Shown here in pieces: positions 12,401 to 18,745 of a stretch of DNA of 64,000 nucleotides (within the stretch, counting starts at the first letter, position 1; every line of letters starts with the position of its first letter). The notes under the pieces were generated by a model, which did not search any database, had not been told where the DNA came from, and saw nothing but the letters and a program-made list of their open reading frames with translations. This stretch comes from an uncultured Lentisphaerota bacterium (GTDB taxonomy: Bacteria > Verrucomicrobiota > Kiritimatiellia > CAIQIC01), in contig CAIWHP010000245.1 in assembly GCA_903912445.1 (NCBI GenBank), forward strand, positions 1 to 64,000, read 5' to 3'. Made by a program: the position numbers and the translations under genes.

Positions 12401-15400
12401 GAATACCTGGCCTGCAGCGGCCAGCGTCAGGCTGTTGCTATAGCCGCCATCGCCCACGTAGAGACTGCCCGTGTTGCTCCAGACCGAACCCGCACCCGTC
12501 ACCAACGCCGAGTTCCGGCTGCTGTTGGCGTCGCCTAGCACACCATCGGCGCTGATGAGCCGGCCCCCGTTGGTTACCGTCACGCTGTTGCCGTTGCCAG
12601 CATAGCCGACGCAGAGCGAGCCGCTGTTGTTCCAGACCGAGCCTGTGCCGCTGACCAGCACGGCGTTGTTGTTCGCGCCGGAAAAGTGGCCGATATCGCT
12701 GTAGGTGTCGTTGACCACGCCTCCGGCCAGAATCGAAAGCGTGTTGAAGGAGCCGTCGTAGCCGATGAAAAGGGGACCGCTGTTGTTCCAGGCCGAACCC
12801 GTGCCGCTGACCAACACGGCGTTGTTGTTCGCGCCGATGTTTTCACCGATGAAGCCGATGGTGTTGCTGGCCACTCCGCCGGCCAGAATCGAAAGCGCAT
12901 TGGAAGAGCCAGACTCGCCGACACAGAGGTTGCCGCTGTTCTTCCAGAGCGAGCCCGTGCCACTGACCAACACGGCGTTGTTGCTCGCGCTGAGGTCGCG
13001 ACCGATGTAGCCGTAGGTGTTGCTGACCACACCACCGGCCATGATCGAAAGCGCGTTGGAGATGCCATAGTAGCCGACGATAAGGGCACCGCTGTTGTTC
13101 CAAACCGAACCCGCGCCGCTGACCAAGACGCTGTTGCTGCGCGCGCCGGCGGAGAAGCCAATGTGACCGGTACTGTTGCTGACCACGCCGCCGGCGAGGA
13201 TCGAAAGCGTGTTGGAGGAGCCAGAGTCACCGACGCGAAGTTCAGCGCTGTTGTTCCAGGCTGAGCCCGTGCCGCTGACCAGCACGGCGTTGTTGTTCGC
13301 GCTGAAGTTTTCGCCGATGTAGCCGTAGGTGTTGCTGACCACACCGCCGGCCAGGATCGAAAGCCGATTGGCGGTGCCATGGGCACCGACGTAGAGTTCG
13401 CTACTGTTGTTCCAGACAGAGCCGCTGCCGGTGACCAGCACGGCGTTGTTGTTCGCGCTGAACTCATAGCCGATGGTGCCGTCGGTGTTGCTGACCACGC
13501 CGCCGGCGAGGATCGAAAGCGCGTTGGAGGAGCCAGAGTAGCCGACGCGAAGTTGGGCGCTGTTGTTCCAGACAGAGCCGCTACCGGTGACCAGCACGGC
13601 GTTATTGCTCGCGCTACTCCAGTTACCGATCAGGACATCGCCTTTGATCCTCACCTGCGCGGCATTCGTGATAGAGAAGGTATTGCCGTAGCCGCTGTTG
13701 CCGATGGTCAGGCCATTGCTGAAGCCGTGTTGGCCACCGACCGCGTTGAAGATGGCGCCATGGCCTGTATCACCGACAACAAACGCCGCGCCGTTACTCA
13801 CCGTGCTGCCGCCGCTGGTAAGCGTGCCGCCGTTGAACGTGATGACGCTGGCCGCGCCGTTGGTCAATAGGAGCCGGTTCACGGTGGTTGTGCCGCTGCT
13901 CTGAACCAGTGCCCCCCGCCGCACGTCGAGTGTGGCCGTGCCGGCAACATTGGTGACCACCAGCAGGCCGCCCGCATTGGTCACCACATTGCCATCCGCG
14001 CCAGACTGTACACCGATGATCAGATTCGGCGTGTGTACCTTGCCGGCGGCAGCCAGCGTCAGGCGGTTACTGAAGCCGCCATCGCCCACGTAGAGACTGA
14101 CCGTATTGCTCCAGATCGAACCTGTGTCCGTCACCAGGACCGAGTTGCCCTCGCTGTTGGCATCCGAACCCACATAGCCATTGGCGCTGAAGAGGCGTCC
14201 GCCATTGGTCACCGTCACGCTGTTGCCGTCGCCGGAGTAACCGACGCGGAACGAGCCACTGTTGCTCCAACTCGAACCGGTGCCCGTAATCAATGCCGTG
14301 TTGCTGCTGCTGGTGCTGGCGAAGCCCAGACGACCGTAGTTGTTGATGACCGTGCCGCCGTTGTTCACCACCAGGCTGTTGCGCGAACCGCCCTGGCCGA
14401 TGGCGAGGTAATCGGCATTGCTCCACGTCGAGCCGCTGCCGGTGACCAGCACACTGTTGTTGCTGCTGAGGTCGTCATACCCGACGTGGCTGTTCGGCGC
14501 GGCCACCGTGCCGCCACCGTTGATGGTGAGGCGATTCGAGGAACTGTTCCACCCCAACTGCAGATCGCCGCTGAGGTTCCACGCCGATCCGTTGTCTGTC
14601 ACCAGCACCACATTGCCCCGGCTGCCCGCCGCGTAACCGACGTAGCTGGTGGTGCTTTGCAGTTGGCCGCCGTTGGTGATGGTCAGCAGGCCCAATCCAT
14701 TGTTGCCGATATAGATCGCCGCGTTGGTCACCAGCAACGGGCCGCCAAGCACCGTGACCGCGCCGGTGGCCCCGGCCACATCGCCCAAGGTGAGCGCGCC
14801 CTCCACGCGATGCAGACCATCCAACACCGTCCAATTCATCCTCCCGCCGGCGCCATTGCCGATCACCAGCGCCTCCGCGTTGGTCATGCCGTGCGTGCGC
14901 AAGGTTCCCGAGTGGAGGCTCAACGCGGCGCCGGCCGCATTGGTCAGCAGCAGTTGATCCACCTCCAGTGTGCCGCCGGTCATCGCCAGCGTGCCGCGCC
15001 GCACTTCGAGCACCGTGGCGCCGAGGGCATTCGTGGCAAAGGTGTTGCCGCCGGCCAAGGTCATCACGCCCGTCCCACCCGCACTGTAGCCGATATAGGT
15101 CTTGCCCAGGCCTACCGTCCCGTTGGAAACCACAAACGAGCCGTAGCCGGAATAACCGACGGTGCTGGTGTTGTTGGTGGCCAACCACAGGCCGCCGCCG
15201 ATCGAGACCGTACCCGTGCCGCCGGCGGAGTAGCCCAGAATAGTCTGCTCAAAAATCTGATTGGTGCCGCCGGTCAACTCCACGCGACCTGCGCCGCCGT
15301 TGTGAAAACCGACCTGCAGGCGATTCAGCAACGCCAGCCCATTGGTGATCGTCAGCGTGCCGTAACCATCGTAGCCGGCGAAAAAGTAGGAGTTGGTGGC

Positions 15401-16126
15401 GACGAGGCGACCGCCGCCCACCAAGACGTTGCCGGTCGCGCCGGCGTTGTAGCCCAAGTACGTGAAATCGAGCGCTTGATGGGTGCCCCCCAGGAGGTTC
15501 AGCGTGCCCACCGCGCCGGCGTTATAGCCGATGTAATTCCGATCAAACAAAGCCAGGCCGTTGGAAACCGTCAACTGGCCGGGGCCATCCCTGCCGATGA
15601 AGGTATTGCAATTCGTGGCCGTGAGAAAACCGGATTCGAGCGTCACGCGGCCATCGTTGATGAACGCGCCGCCGGCCAAGCCCTGCACCACCACCGCGCT
15701 GTTGAGGATGCGCAAAACGCCACCGGAGTCGAGCGTGAAGGCGTTGGCGATGGTCAACGGCACCAGCGTCCCGGCATTGCTCATCAACAGCGTGTTGGTC
15801 GTCCCGGTCGGCCCCCAGAGCGCGAGGTTGCTGATCGTCAGGCTGGCTGGATAATCACGGCTGGTGAAGTTGTCTATCGTCACGGTCTTGCTGGTGGCAT
15901 TGGTGATGAAAATAAAATGCGTGTTGGTGGGCCTGCCCGACGACCAGGGGTTGGGCGTATCCCAGTATTCGCTGGAACTGGAATTCCAATTATTGGTCTG
16001 CGCGTTGGCCGTGCGGCCGGGTGCGAGGCCAAGCGTGATGATAAAAACCGCCCGGATGGTCGCAGCCACGAAAGATACACGGACCGATCGCCCTCGCCCC
16101 TTTTTCCACCCCTGCCCCATGCTCAT
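407..16126 (-). CDS. Giant secreted beta-helix repeat protein with PEP-CTERM anchor
   Basis: About 5,239 residues. The frame is open to 16213, but I choose ATG at 16126 because GGAAAGGGG precedes it. A Sec signal peptide follows (charged SMGQGWKKGRGRS, hydrophobic stretch, cleavage after TANA). Most of the protein is two repeat families. One is about 52 residues (GSVWSN, LYVG, GAGNTLTI, NGGTVFN, GYIG, SNNAVTVTG). The other is about 54 residues (GTVWLTGGQLVTTN, YVG, GQMTISNGTW, GTLTLAGG). Both fit autotransporter-associated beta-strand/beta-helix repeats. The C-terminus carries the usual closing segment (LAPGHSPGLLTFD, then VGDVFDLFDYGSVSG) and a PEP-CTERM tail: IPEPSTLG, a hydrophobic helix, then RRRTDR. 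This implies exosortase-dependent sorting to the cell surface. It is probably an adhesin or matrix protein; the ligand is unknown. It stands alone, divergent from the next gene. Confidence 0.9.
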   Translation of the reverse strand: MSMGQGWKKGRGRSVRVSFVAATIRAVFIITLGLAPGRTANAQTNNWNSSSSEYWDTPNPWSSGRPTNTHFIFITNATSKTVTIDNFTSRDYPASLTISNLALWGPTGTTNTLLMSNAGTLVPLTIANAFTLDSGGVLRILNSAVVVQGLAGGAFINDGRVTLESGFLTATNCNTFIGRDGPGQLTVSNGLALFDRNYIGYNAGAVGTLNLLGGTHQALDFTYLGYNAGATGNVLVGGGRLVATNSYFFAGYDGYGTLTITNGLALLNRLQVGFHNGGAGRVELTGGTNQIFEQTILGYSAGGTGTVSIGGGLWLATNNTSTVGYSGYGSFVVSNGTVGLGKTYIGYSAGGTGVMTLAGGNTFATNALGATVLEVRRGTLAMTGGTLEVDQLLLTNAAGAALSLHSGTLRTHGMTNAEALVIGNGAGGRMNWTVLDGLHRVEGALTLGDVAGATGAVTVLGGPLLVTNAAIYIGNNGLGLLTITNGGQLQSTTSYVGYAAGSRGNVVLVTDNGSAWNLSGDLQLGWNSSSNRLTINGGGTVAAPNSHVGYDDLSSNNSVLVTGSGSTWSNADYLAIGQGGSRNSLVVNNGGTVINNYGRLGFASTSSSNTALITGTGSSWSNSGSFRVGYSGDGNSVTVTNGGRLFSANGYVGSDANSEGNSVLVTDTGSIWSNTVSLYVGDGGFSNRLTLAAAGKVHTPNLIIGVQSGADGNVVTNAGGLLVVTNVAGTATLDVRRGALVQSSGTTTVNRLLLTNGAASVITFNGGTLTSGGSTVSNGAAFVVGDTGHGAIFNAVGGQHGFSNGLTIGNSGYGNTFSITNAAQVRIKGDVLIGNWSSASNNAVLVTGSGSVWNNSAQLRVGYSGSSNALSILAGGVVSNTDGTIGYEFSANNNAVLVTGSGSVWNNSSELYVGAHGTANRLSILAGGVVSNTYGYIGENFSANNNAVLVSGTGSAWNNSAELRVGDSGSSNTLSILAGGVVSNSTGHIGFSAGARSNSVLVSGAGSVWNNSGALIVGYYGISNALSIMAGGVVSNTYGYIGRDLSASNNAVLVSGTGSLWKNSGNLCVGESGSSNALSILAGGVASNTIGFIGENIGANNNAVLVSGTGSAWNNSGPLFIGYDGSFNTLSILAGGVVNDTYSDIGHFSGANNNAVLVSGTGSVWNNSGSLCVGYAGNGNSVTVTNGGRLISADGVLGDANSSRNSALVTGAGSVWSNTGSLYVGDGGYSNSLTLAAAGQVFTPSLIVGVQAGADGNQLSNTGGLLVVTNVAGTATLDVRRGLLVQSSGTTIVNQLLLTNGSASVIAFNGGTLTSGGSTVSNGDYFVIGDTGNGATFNAYGGQHSFSNGMIIGRSGYGNSLNITTAAQVTVYGWGTMIGNNAGASNNSVVVGGSGSTLNNSSGLYIGWVGSSNQLSILNAGKVTNAFASIGCVPGSHNTSVLVSGTGSAWSNGNLRIGDAGFANQLVIQSGGTVNSADGFIGHGVASSNNLVLVSGAGSLWTSSGSGGGSINIGFSGSSNQLVVQSGGVVSNGIGAIGWVGISSNNSVLVTGSGSVWNNSAALFVGYLGNNNRLTVLDGGRVTAPSIGVGVFDGSAQNILTISNGLLLATNAGANGSLHIQRGTFALNSGTAIVDWLLADAGPASVIAFNGGMLATKAATVDTTGRLMIGNNGGTAIWNMNGGMHLIRDAFLLGESAGSTGVVWLTGGRLVTTNAYTAIGDSGVGRMTISNGTWLAKDVYVGYSNSAQGTLTLAGGTVSADSLIVTNPRSSFVFNGGMLTTKAAIITTPGRLVVGDNGGTAVWTMNAGTNLIPNIFSLGESSGSVGAVFLTGGQLVTTNAATYVGYAGVGELTSSSNTWLATSVYIGKNVGSQGTLTLNGGQYTFGGLVIGNDGPAKAYVEPYDGASIATGTVWLANGELDTRNSSTFVGYDGLGQMTVSNSTWQAADVYVGTGGGYFGVGRGSQGTLTLAGGQYNFGDLIIGRDGLDWQHTFTAATGTVWLTGGALSTTHHDTYVGYLGVGQMTVSNGTWSAGNVYVGYGDMFVNAGQGTLTLAGPGVSMDHLEIGVNSHSTGTVWLTGGSLFMMDLGASATIGSSGVGQMIVSNGTWLAQHVYVGKNSGAQGTLTIAGGTNLLWSLLVGNSVGATGSVWLTGGQLVTTNTDTAIGSGGVGQMTIGNGTWLAGWVSVGESNSARGTLTLAGGTTILSDQLHVGYNGSGTVWMTGGQLVTTNAATHIGHNGTGQMTISNGSWLAKDVTVGYAGSGTLTLAGGTVNVDNLTATGPDSSFLFNGGTLNSAGSFITNGVAFIVGDSGNGATFNALGGSGHYFANGLTIGNSGSGNTFTISNAAQVTVGNSLVLGALIGASNNALLVAGGLLIVTNATADGALDVRRGSFTLNSGAVTVDRLILTNGASSIFAFNGGTLNSGGSAVSNGAEFIIGDTGNGATFNAYGGQHGFSNNMIIGVYGYGNTFTISDAAQVTVGGQTRIGLVARASNNTVMVTGSGSVWSNGDELIVGEYGTLNQLTINNGGTVFNDRGFIGYHSSASNNAVTVTDSGSVWSNRSDLFVGNSGAGNTLMITNGGTVFNDRGYIGSASSASNSAVTVTSPGSVWSNCYDLVVGFASAGNTLTITNGGTVFSASGEISHNSTATITGPGSVWSNSGALSVGFSSMLTIANGGRVANNQGFIGYYDGTSRNVVTVTGPGSVWSSSGGLYVGFASAGNTLTVANGGTVFNASGYIGYLDSASNNAVTVTGNGSVWSNRSDLFVGNSGAGNTLMITNGGAVFNASGTIGSNSTASGNSVLVAGAASVWSNSSDLYAGRFSSDNKLAIANGGTVFNGYGYIGYNASASSNAVTVTGGGSVWSNRSDLFVGDYGTRNQLTITDGGTVFNGRGYIGYHSSAGNNAVLVSGPGSVWSSSGLLYIGGASARNQLTITNGGTVFNASGYIGFNSSGNNNTVTVTGPGSVWSSSGDLQFGSGSARNQLTITNGGAVFNASGYIGFNSSGNNNTVTVTGPGSVWSSSGLLYIGGAGAGNTLTITNGGAVYAQSVALGLNAGSSNNTLALHGGSLVATNAGATAALDVRRGSFTLNSGTVLVDSLLATNGAASLIALNGGTLTINNSLAVSSNQPFIVGAAAGNEATLYLRGGTNSLLNNLVIADPSSSTGRMVVSGGQFAVGGSTFIGNNGTGYLTVSNGGTVLLNNTSLGSASGARGRLEVSGGTVAVTNAAGNAVLELQRGNLWLVGGTLSVDQFIWTNAPDPSTEMSLFDGHLYTRGMMSKTIGIGDSVAAGGTVSWDLSGGEHRVDGSLILGIDPDHLSNMDWNFNRALVHVLDAQLIVTNGCTYVGYTGFGELRMSDGSMLLGNVVVAALNSRDESWGPSRLILDGGTVQILGTLGVGGPGSDGLIQVNAGRLIATNAVTQIGIGGAGLLHMTNGEVLLHSLNIQSWGGDVHIDGGRLAVTVGNTQIGSNTTGQLSISGGSVFLRDTYLGIGTTADFGGELYILGGNLVISNEFDNAVLDMGRGGLSLYGGTATVDRLLLTSWHRGNVRLAGGTLNVRNTVVSNSAAFVIGRGWQEALLSNGLPYAFVDVVVSNSTMNLLAGQHFFGNDLLIGSNGYGSKLTINSAAQVTVEGATSLGYNAGDNSNMVAVTGSGSVWNNGGHLSVGLGGAGNVLLIGGSGVVNSADGYIGRDTSASNNAVSVTGAGAVWSNTWQIFVGQSGAGNALTIANGGTVFSSFDSIIGNQASASNNAVLVTDADSVWRSGNILTVGYNGEGNTLTLSNAGAVYSLGGTLGSHAVSASNNAVLVTDVGSVWSNRNDLNVGAVGAGNMLTISNGGTVFNRSGYIGSNSTASGNSVLVTGPASVWSNRYDLYVGNSGAGNTLMVTNGGTVYNATYNGAGDGIIGNFSSASNNTVTITGSGSVWNNNGYLYVGNSGAGNTLTIANGGTVYNGSGYIGSNSTASGNSVLVTGAASVWSNRYDLFVGYFGASNMLTISNNGTVLNNFGNIGSDTGAGKNAVTVSGTGSVWSNRYDLYVGYSGAGNTLTITNGGTVYNDLGSIGSNSTASGNSVLVTGPASVWSNNGSLSVGLFGAGNTLTISSSGTVYNDLGTIGSNNTASGNSVLVTGPASVWSNSGTLTVGYSGAGNALTIANSGTVFNGNGYIGTFYSASNNVVTITGSGSVWSNRNDLYVGVRGADNALTITDSGVVHDAIGYIGYNLGSHNNTVTVNGSTWNNSSNLFIGYDGAGNTLTIASGGTVFNEYGEIGYYDSANSNAVMVTDPGSVWNNRNTLYIGDGGVGNTLTIANGGMVFNDRGFIGHYDSANSNAVTVTDPGSVWNNRNTLYIGDGGVGNTLTIANGGTVFNASGYIGFSSSASNNAVTVTGSGSVWSNRYGLYVGNSGAGNTLTIANGGTVFNDGGYIGFSSATSNAVTVTGSGSVWSNRSDLYVGRFGAGNMLSISNGGAVFVGSNLTLSASAGASNNVVLMSSGLLMVTNGTLNIGMAESGAFNLSGGTAWVKNLLATNGAQSVITLNGGELVSQGSSLSNGMSFVIGDTGGNTSFTALGGIHAIQRNLVLGNASSGNQLLITNVAKVSNSYGYIGSNTAASANAVLVTGAGSVWSNRNDLYVGLYGSGNTLAIANSGTVYNSRDLFVGHSGAGNTLTIAGSGRVYNATGYIGYNLGGSNNTVTLTGSTWNNSSSLFIGYSGAGNTLMIAGGSRVWFNGGDIGYDASASNNVVTITGDGSYMSGGQFDIGYRGAGNMLTISSGGAMHNEFNHGYIGYFASASNNAVTVTGDRSVWVNNGLVIGYYSAGNTLTISNGGAVDSSQRYNGNGYIGYNTSASNNAVTVIGAGSVWSNSGSLSVGVDGDGNTLTVSNGGMVFNGSSVDNNRFDLSVGVNSAGNMLTIANGGTMFNDYGYIGVYALASNNAVTVTGNGSVWSNRSDLYVGCQGVDSTLTISNGGAVYAQNVTLGAEFCSSNNTLALHGGSLVATNAGATGTLDIRRGTLAFNGGTLRTDQLLATNGADSVVDFNSGLLQSGGTAIDNGTPFEVGNGNDWAKLEVFGGTHLFARGLVVETNATLGGDGAIFGSVTNFGTLAPGHSPGLLTFDADLTLQASSVLDLELGGTNALDRLTVSGSLNAAGTLEVTLINGYTPQVGDVFDLFDYGSVSGAFSATNLPAVAGGTWDTSHLLTEAADPLSGSILFMIPEPSTLGILFLSAGLLWLRRRTDRWVR
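2810..8660 (-). repeat. Tandem 156-bp coding repeats with near-identical copies
   Basis: Within the giant gene many 52-codon units are nearly identical at DNA level. The block around 3061-3145 recurs 156 bp later around 3217-3301, and the block at 7081-7175 recurs at 7237-7331, in each case with only a few differences. Less similar units extend on both sides. Such recent-looking copies indicate unequal crossing-over or gene conversion, and they make the copy number here liable to assembly error. Confidence 0.85.
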
Positions 16127-16343
16127 GTTCGCCCCTTTCCGCGGCGGCTGCCTCAACAGCCCGCGCGGCGCATTCAAACTTCCGTCTGTAACCCCCACCG
16201 TAACCCTGAGCATAAGTAGCAGACACGGGCCACGAGGTAAAACGATTTATCGCCCGTGCCGAACAATGGCGGTGACGGCTCCAGGCATTGGAAAATCAGG
16301 AATTGGCGCTTGATCTTCTGAGGTTGATGGTGACAATGCGCGC
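16127..16343. promoter_or_regulatory. Divergent intergenic region between giant gene and isomerase gene
   Basis: These 217 bp separate two divergently transcribed secreted-protein genes, so promoters for both should lie here. An imperfect inverted repeat (CACGGGC near 16224 and GCCCGTG near 16252) could be an operator or a hairpin. I see no convincing -35/-10 pair. Confidence 0.45.
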
Positions 16344-17315
16344 ATGAATAAAACCAACCACGACAGCCAGACGACGGGGATGGATCGCCGCGGCTTTTTG
16401 GGCGCGGGCGCAGCGGGCCTCATCGCAGCCGCCACGGGTGTACGGGCGCAGGCGCCGGCAGCGGACGCGCCTTCCGCCACCAGCGGCAAGAAATTCAAAC
16501 TCAAATACGCCCCGACGTTCGGCGCCTTTGAGGCGCACGCGGGCAAGGATCCCATCGCCCAGCTGAACTTCATGGCAGAGGCCGGCTTCACCGCCTTGTT
16601 GGATGGCGGCTTCATGGGCAAGCCGGTGGAACTGCAGGACAAGATCGTCAAGGAGCTGAACAAGCTCGGCATGACGCTCGGCGGCCCCTATTGCAGCCAC
16701 ACCGCCGGCGGGCAGAGCATGGTCGCGGGCACCGATAAGAAGGAAGATTACGCCAAGCATTACGCCGAGGTTTGCGAGAAGCTCAAACGCGTCGGCGGCA
16801 AGTGGTTCCTCGTGGTGCCCGGCGGACTGGTCAAGGGCATGTCGATGGAGCAGATGACCGCGAACGTAATTGAAAATTTGAAGGCGATCATGAAGGTCGT
16901 CGAGCCGACCGGCTGCATCATGACGCTCGAGCCGCTGAATCCGCGCAATCACCCGGGCCTGTTCCTGACGCGAATTCCGCAGTCGGTGGAGATCTGCAAG
17001 GCGGTCGGCAGCCCTTGCTGCAAGATCGTCAACGACCTCTATCACCAGCAGATCACCGAGGGCGACCTCATCCCCAACATCAAGGCCGGCTGGGATTATA
17101 TCGCGCACTATCACCTGGGCGATTCGCCCGGCCGCAAGGAGCCGACGACCGGCGAGATCAACTACCGCAGCATCTTCAAGTACCTGTTTGAGCAGAAATA
17201 TGACGGCGTGCTCGGCATGGAACACGGCAAGAGCTTGAAGGGCAAGGAAGGCGAGCTCGCGCTGCTCCACGCCTACCGCTGGTGCGACGCGTTCGATAAA
17301 CCCTACGCGATCTGA
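16344..17315 (+). CDS. Tat-exported TIM-barrel sugar isomerase/epimerase (hydroxypyruvate isomerase-like)
   Basis: 323 residues. The N-terminus has a twin-arginine signal (DRRGFLGAGAAG, residues 14-25) with cleavage near GVRA (residue 35), so the enzyme should be folded before export. The remainder matches the xylose isomerase-like TIM barrel (AP endonuclease 2) superfamily. Probable metal ligands are E196 (TLEPLN), D231 and H234 (VNDLYHQ), H257 (HYHLGD) and E293 (GMEHG); the HLGD-SPGR segment is typical of hydroxypyruvate isomerase-like members. Such barrels isomerise or epimerise small sugars, and exported members occur beside Gfo/Idh genes in 3-keto-glycoside pathways. The substrate is not evident from sequence. 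A palindrome-built terminator follows. Confidence 0.85.
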   Translation: MNKTNHDSQTTGMDRRGFLGAGAAGLIAAATGVRAQAPAADAPSATSGKKFKLKYAPTFGAFEAHAGKDPIAQLNFMAEAGFTALLDGGFMGKPVELQDKIVKELNKLGMTLGGPYCSHTAGGQSMVAGTDKKEDYAKHYAEVCEKLKRVGGKWFLVVPGGLVKGMSMEQMTANVIENLKAIMKVVEPTGCIMTLEPLNPRNHPGLFLTRIPQSVEICKAVGSPCCKIVNDLYHQQITEGDLIPNIKAGWDYIAHYHLGDSPGRKEPTTGEINYRSIFKYLFEQKYDGVLGMEHGKSLKGKEGELALLHAYRWCDAFDKPYAI

Positions 17316-17336
17316 GAAGCCTGTACCTGGGCCTGA

Positions 17337-17388
17337 TTTCCAAGGCTTGGAAATAGTGAGGTTCTATTTTCCAAGCCTTGGATTTTTT
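17337..17388 (+). terminator. Terminator formed by two dispersed palindromes
   Basis: Two copies of the TTCCAAGGCTTGGAA palindrome (17337-17353 and 17367-17382) are arranged so that CCAAGGCTTGGAAATAG can pair with CTATTTTCCAAGCCTTGG across a 7-base loop. TTTTTT follows. This is a good rho-independent terminator for the preceding isomerase gene. Confidence 0.7.
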
Positions 17389-17509
17389 ATTGCCGCTGTC
17401 GAAAATCCAGCGCCGAGATTTGGCGCACATCTGTAGGGGCGCAGTCTTGCCTGCGGTAAGCTTGTCGAACCGCTGCGCCCGCTGTGCGTTGGTTGCGGGA
17501 GTGGTGTGC

Positions 17510-17528
17510 GCCGGGTCGGAGACCCGGC
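17510..17528. repeat. GCCGGGTC-GGAG-GACCCGGC hairpin
   Basis: An 8-bp GC-rich stem with a short loop lies just beyond the 3' end of the minus-strand transglycosylase gene. There is no T-tract, so it is more likely a dispersed hairpin repeat than a classical terminator. The rest of 17389-17545 shows no gene. Confidence 0.5.
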
Positions 17529-17545
17529 CTACAGAAAGCGTTGAA

Positions 17546-18124
17546 CTATTTCGCCGGCGACGGGAGCACGACAGCGCCGCGGTAGCGCTTGAGGATATCG
17601 GCGACGTAGCGGCGCGTGGTCGGGTAGGTGATGCAGTCGAGGTAGCGGCGGCTGTCGGCGCCGCAGGCGGACGACCAGCGCAGGGCATTCGAGCGGCCGG
17701 CGTTGTACTCGGCGAGCGCGAAGGGCAGGGGATCGTTGCGCGTGTGGGACCAGCGCTGGACGGCGCGGGCGAGGTACCACGCGCCGACCTCGATGTTGGT
17801 CGCCGGCAGCCAGAGGTCGGCGCGCGGCAGGTCGGCCTGGTATTGCGCTGCGGCCCACTCGTGCGCCGCGGTCTCGGTCACCTGCATCAGGCCGATCTCC
17901 TTCTTCGGGCCGCGACAAGCGGGATCGAAGCGGCTCTCGCGCCAGATCAGCGAGGAAAGCAGGCTGGGCGGCAGGCCGTGGCGCTGGGCGCTGGCGGCGA
18001 TGGCCTGGTCGAAGCGGTGGAGGCGCCAGTAGTGCCAGCCGCCCGCCGCCGCGAAGGCGAGCGCCGCCAGCACGACGAGCGTGCGCAGCAACCGGCTGGC
18101 CGTGTGCAATAATCCCGCGGACAT
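17546..18124 (-). CDS. Membrane-anchored lytic transglycosylase (SLT domain)
   Basis: 192 residues from the ATG at 18124; a start 12 codons upstream is possible but would precede the hydrophobic anchor with charged residues only. Residues 14-28 form one membrane segment. The remainder is a Slt-type goose-lysozyme fold: catalytic E63 in WRESRFDP, GLMQ (78-81) and AEYNAG (137-142), all in family order. It should cleave peptidoglycan glycan strands between MurNAc and GlcNAc, forming 1,6-anhydroMurNAc, on the periplasmic face. It is smaller than Slt70 and lacks the superhelical ring. Transcribed alone, opposite to both neighbours. Confidence 0.9.
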   Translation of the reverse strand: MSAGLLHTASRLLRTLVVLAALAFAAAGGWHYWRLHRFDQAIAASAQRHGLPPSLLSSLIWRESRFDPACRGPKKEIGLMQVTETAAHEWAAAQYQADLPRADLWLPATNIEVGAWYLARAVQRWSHTRNDPLPFALAEYNAGRSNALRWSSACGADSRRYLDCITYPTTRRYVADILKRYRGAVVLPSPAK

Positions 18125-18176
18125 GCGCGCAGCATAGCGAGGGCAACGACGCCTGTCCATGACGCAGGGGATTCCT

Positions 18177-18263
18177 CATCCTGATCCTAATTTTAACTCT
18201 TAATCCTAATCCTCCTCGCGTCGGAGTCGGCGAGATTACGAGCACGATTAAGATTAGGATCAC
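18177..18263. repeat. Long imperfect palindrome with GATTAG/GATTAA arms
   Basis: One arm (about 18183-18213) is TAATCC/TTAACT-like and the other (about 18242-18262) reads GATTAAGATTAGGATCA. Between them lies a smaller stem, CTCGC-GTCGGAGTCG-GCGAG. The arms have a six-base rhythm. A second palindrome of the same design but different sequence lies at 37231-37311. Probably a mobile or dispersed non-coding element. Confidence 0.6.
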
Positions 18264-18324
18264 GGTGAAGAATAGGAGCGGCAAGTGGAGCGGTGCCCGC
18301 TATACTCTGCGCGGAGAGCATTTG

Positions 18325-18741
18325 ATGAAAAGCTATCGCAAGGAACTGTGGTTCGAGGTACCGGCGCGGCGCGGGTTCCTCAACATCACCCCGCAGGTCG
18401 AGCAGTGCCTGCGCGAGAGCGGGGTCAAGGAGGGCCTTCTGCTCTGCAACGCGATGCACATCACCGCCAGCGTGTTCATCAACGACGACGAGTCCGGGCT
18501 GCACGCCGACTTCGAGCGCTGGCTGGAGCAGCTCGCGCCGGAGAAGCCTCACAGCCAGTACGCGCACAACGGCGCGGAGGACAACGGCGACGCGCACCTC
18601 AAGCGCACGATCATGGGCCGCGAGGTCGTCTGCGCCGTGACGCAAGGCCGCCTCGACTTCGGCCCGTGGGAGCAGATCTTCTACGGCGAGTTCGACGGGC
18701 GCCGCCGCAAGCGCGTGCTTGTGAAGATCATTGGCGAGTAA
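18325..18741 (+). CDS. YjbQ/UPF0047 family protein
   Basis: 138 residues. ATG at 18325 is chosen because GGAGAG precedes it and homology starts there; the frame is open further upstream through the palindrome. The sequence follows the YjbQ family closely: [24 protein letters not shown], an HN...DGDAHL pair of histidines (H81 and H91), and the terminal [20 protein letters not shown] block with its final [13 protein letters not shown] strand. The histidines line a presumed metal or active site. Some members have weak thiamin-phosphate synthase activity; the true role is unknown. Cytoplasmic. Confidence 0.9.
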   Translation: MKSYRKELWFEVPARRGFLNITPQVEQCLRESGVKEGLLLCNAMHITASVFINDDESGLHADFERWLEQLAPEKPHSQYAHNGAEDNGDAHLKRTIMGREVVCAVTQGRLDFGPWEQIFYGEFDGRRRKRVLVKIIGE

Positions 18742-18745
18742 CCAT

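Noticed and set aside
14033-16219. 728-codon plus-strand open frame at the start of the giant gene
   Set aside because: Antisense shadow with Ala/Arg/Gly-rich translation and no domain.
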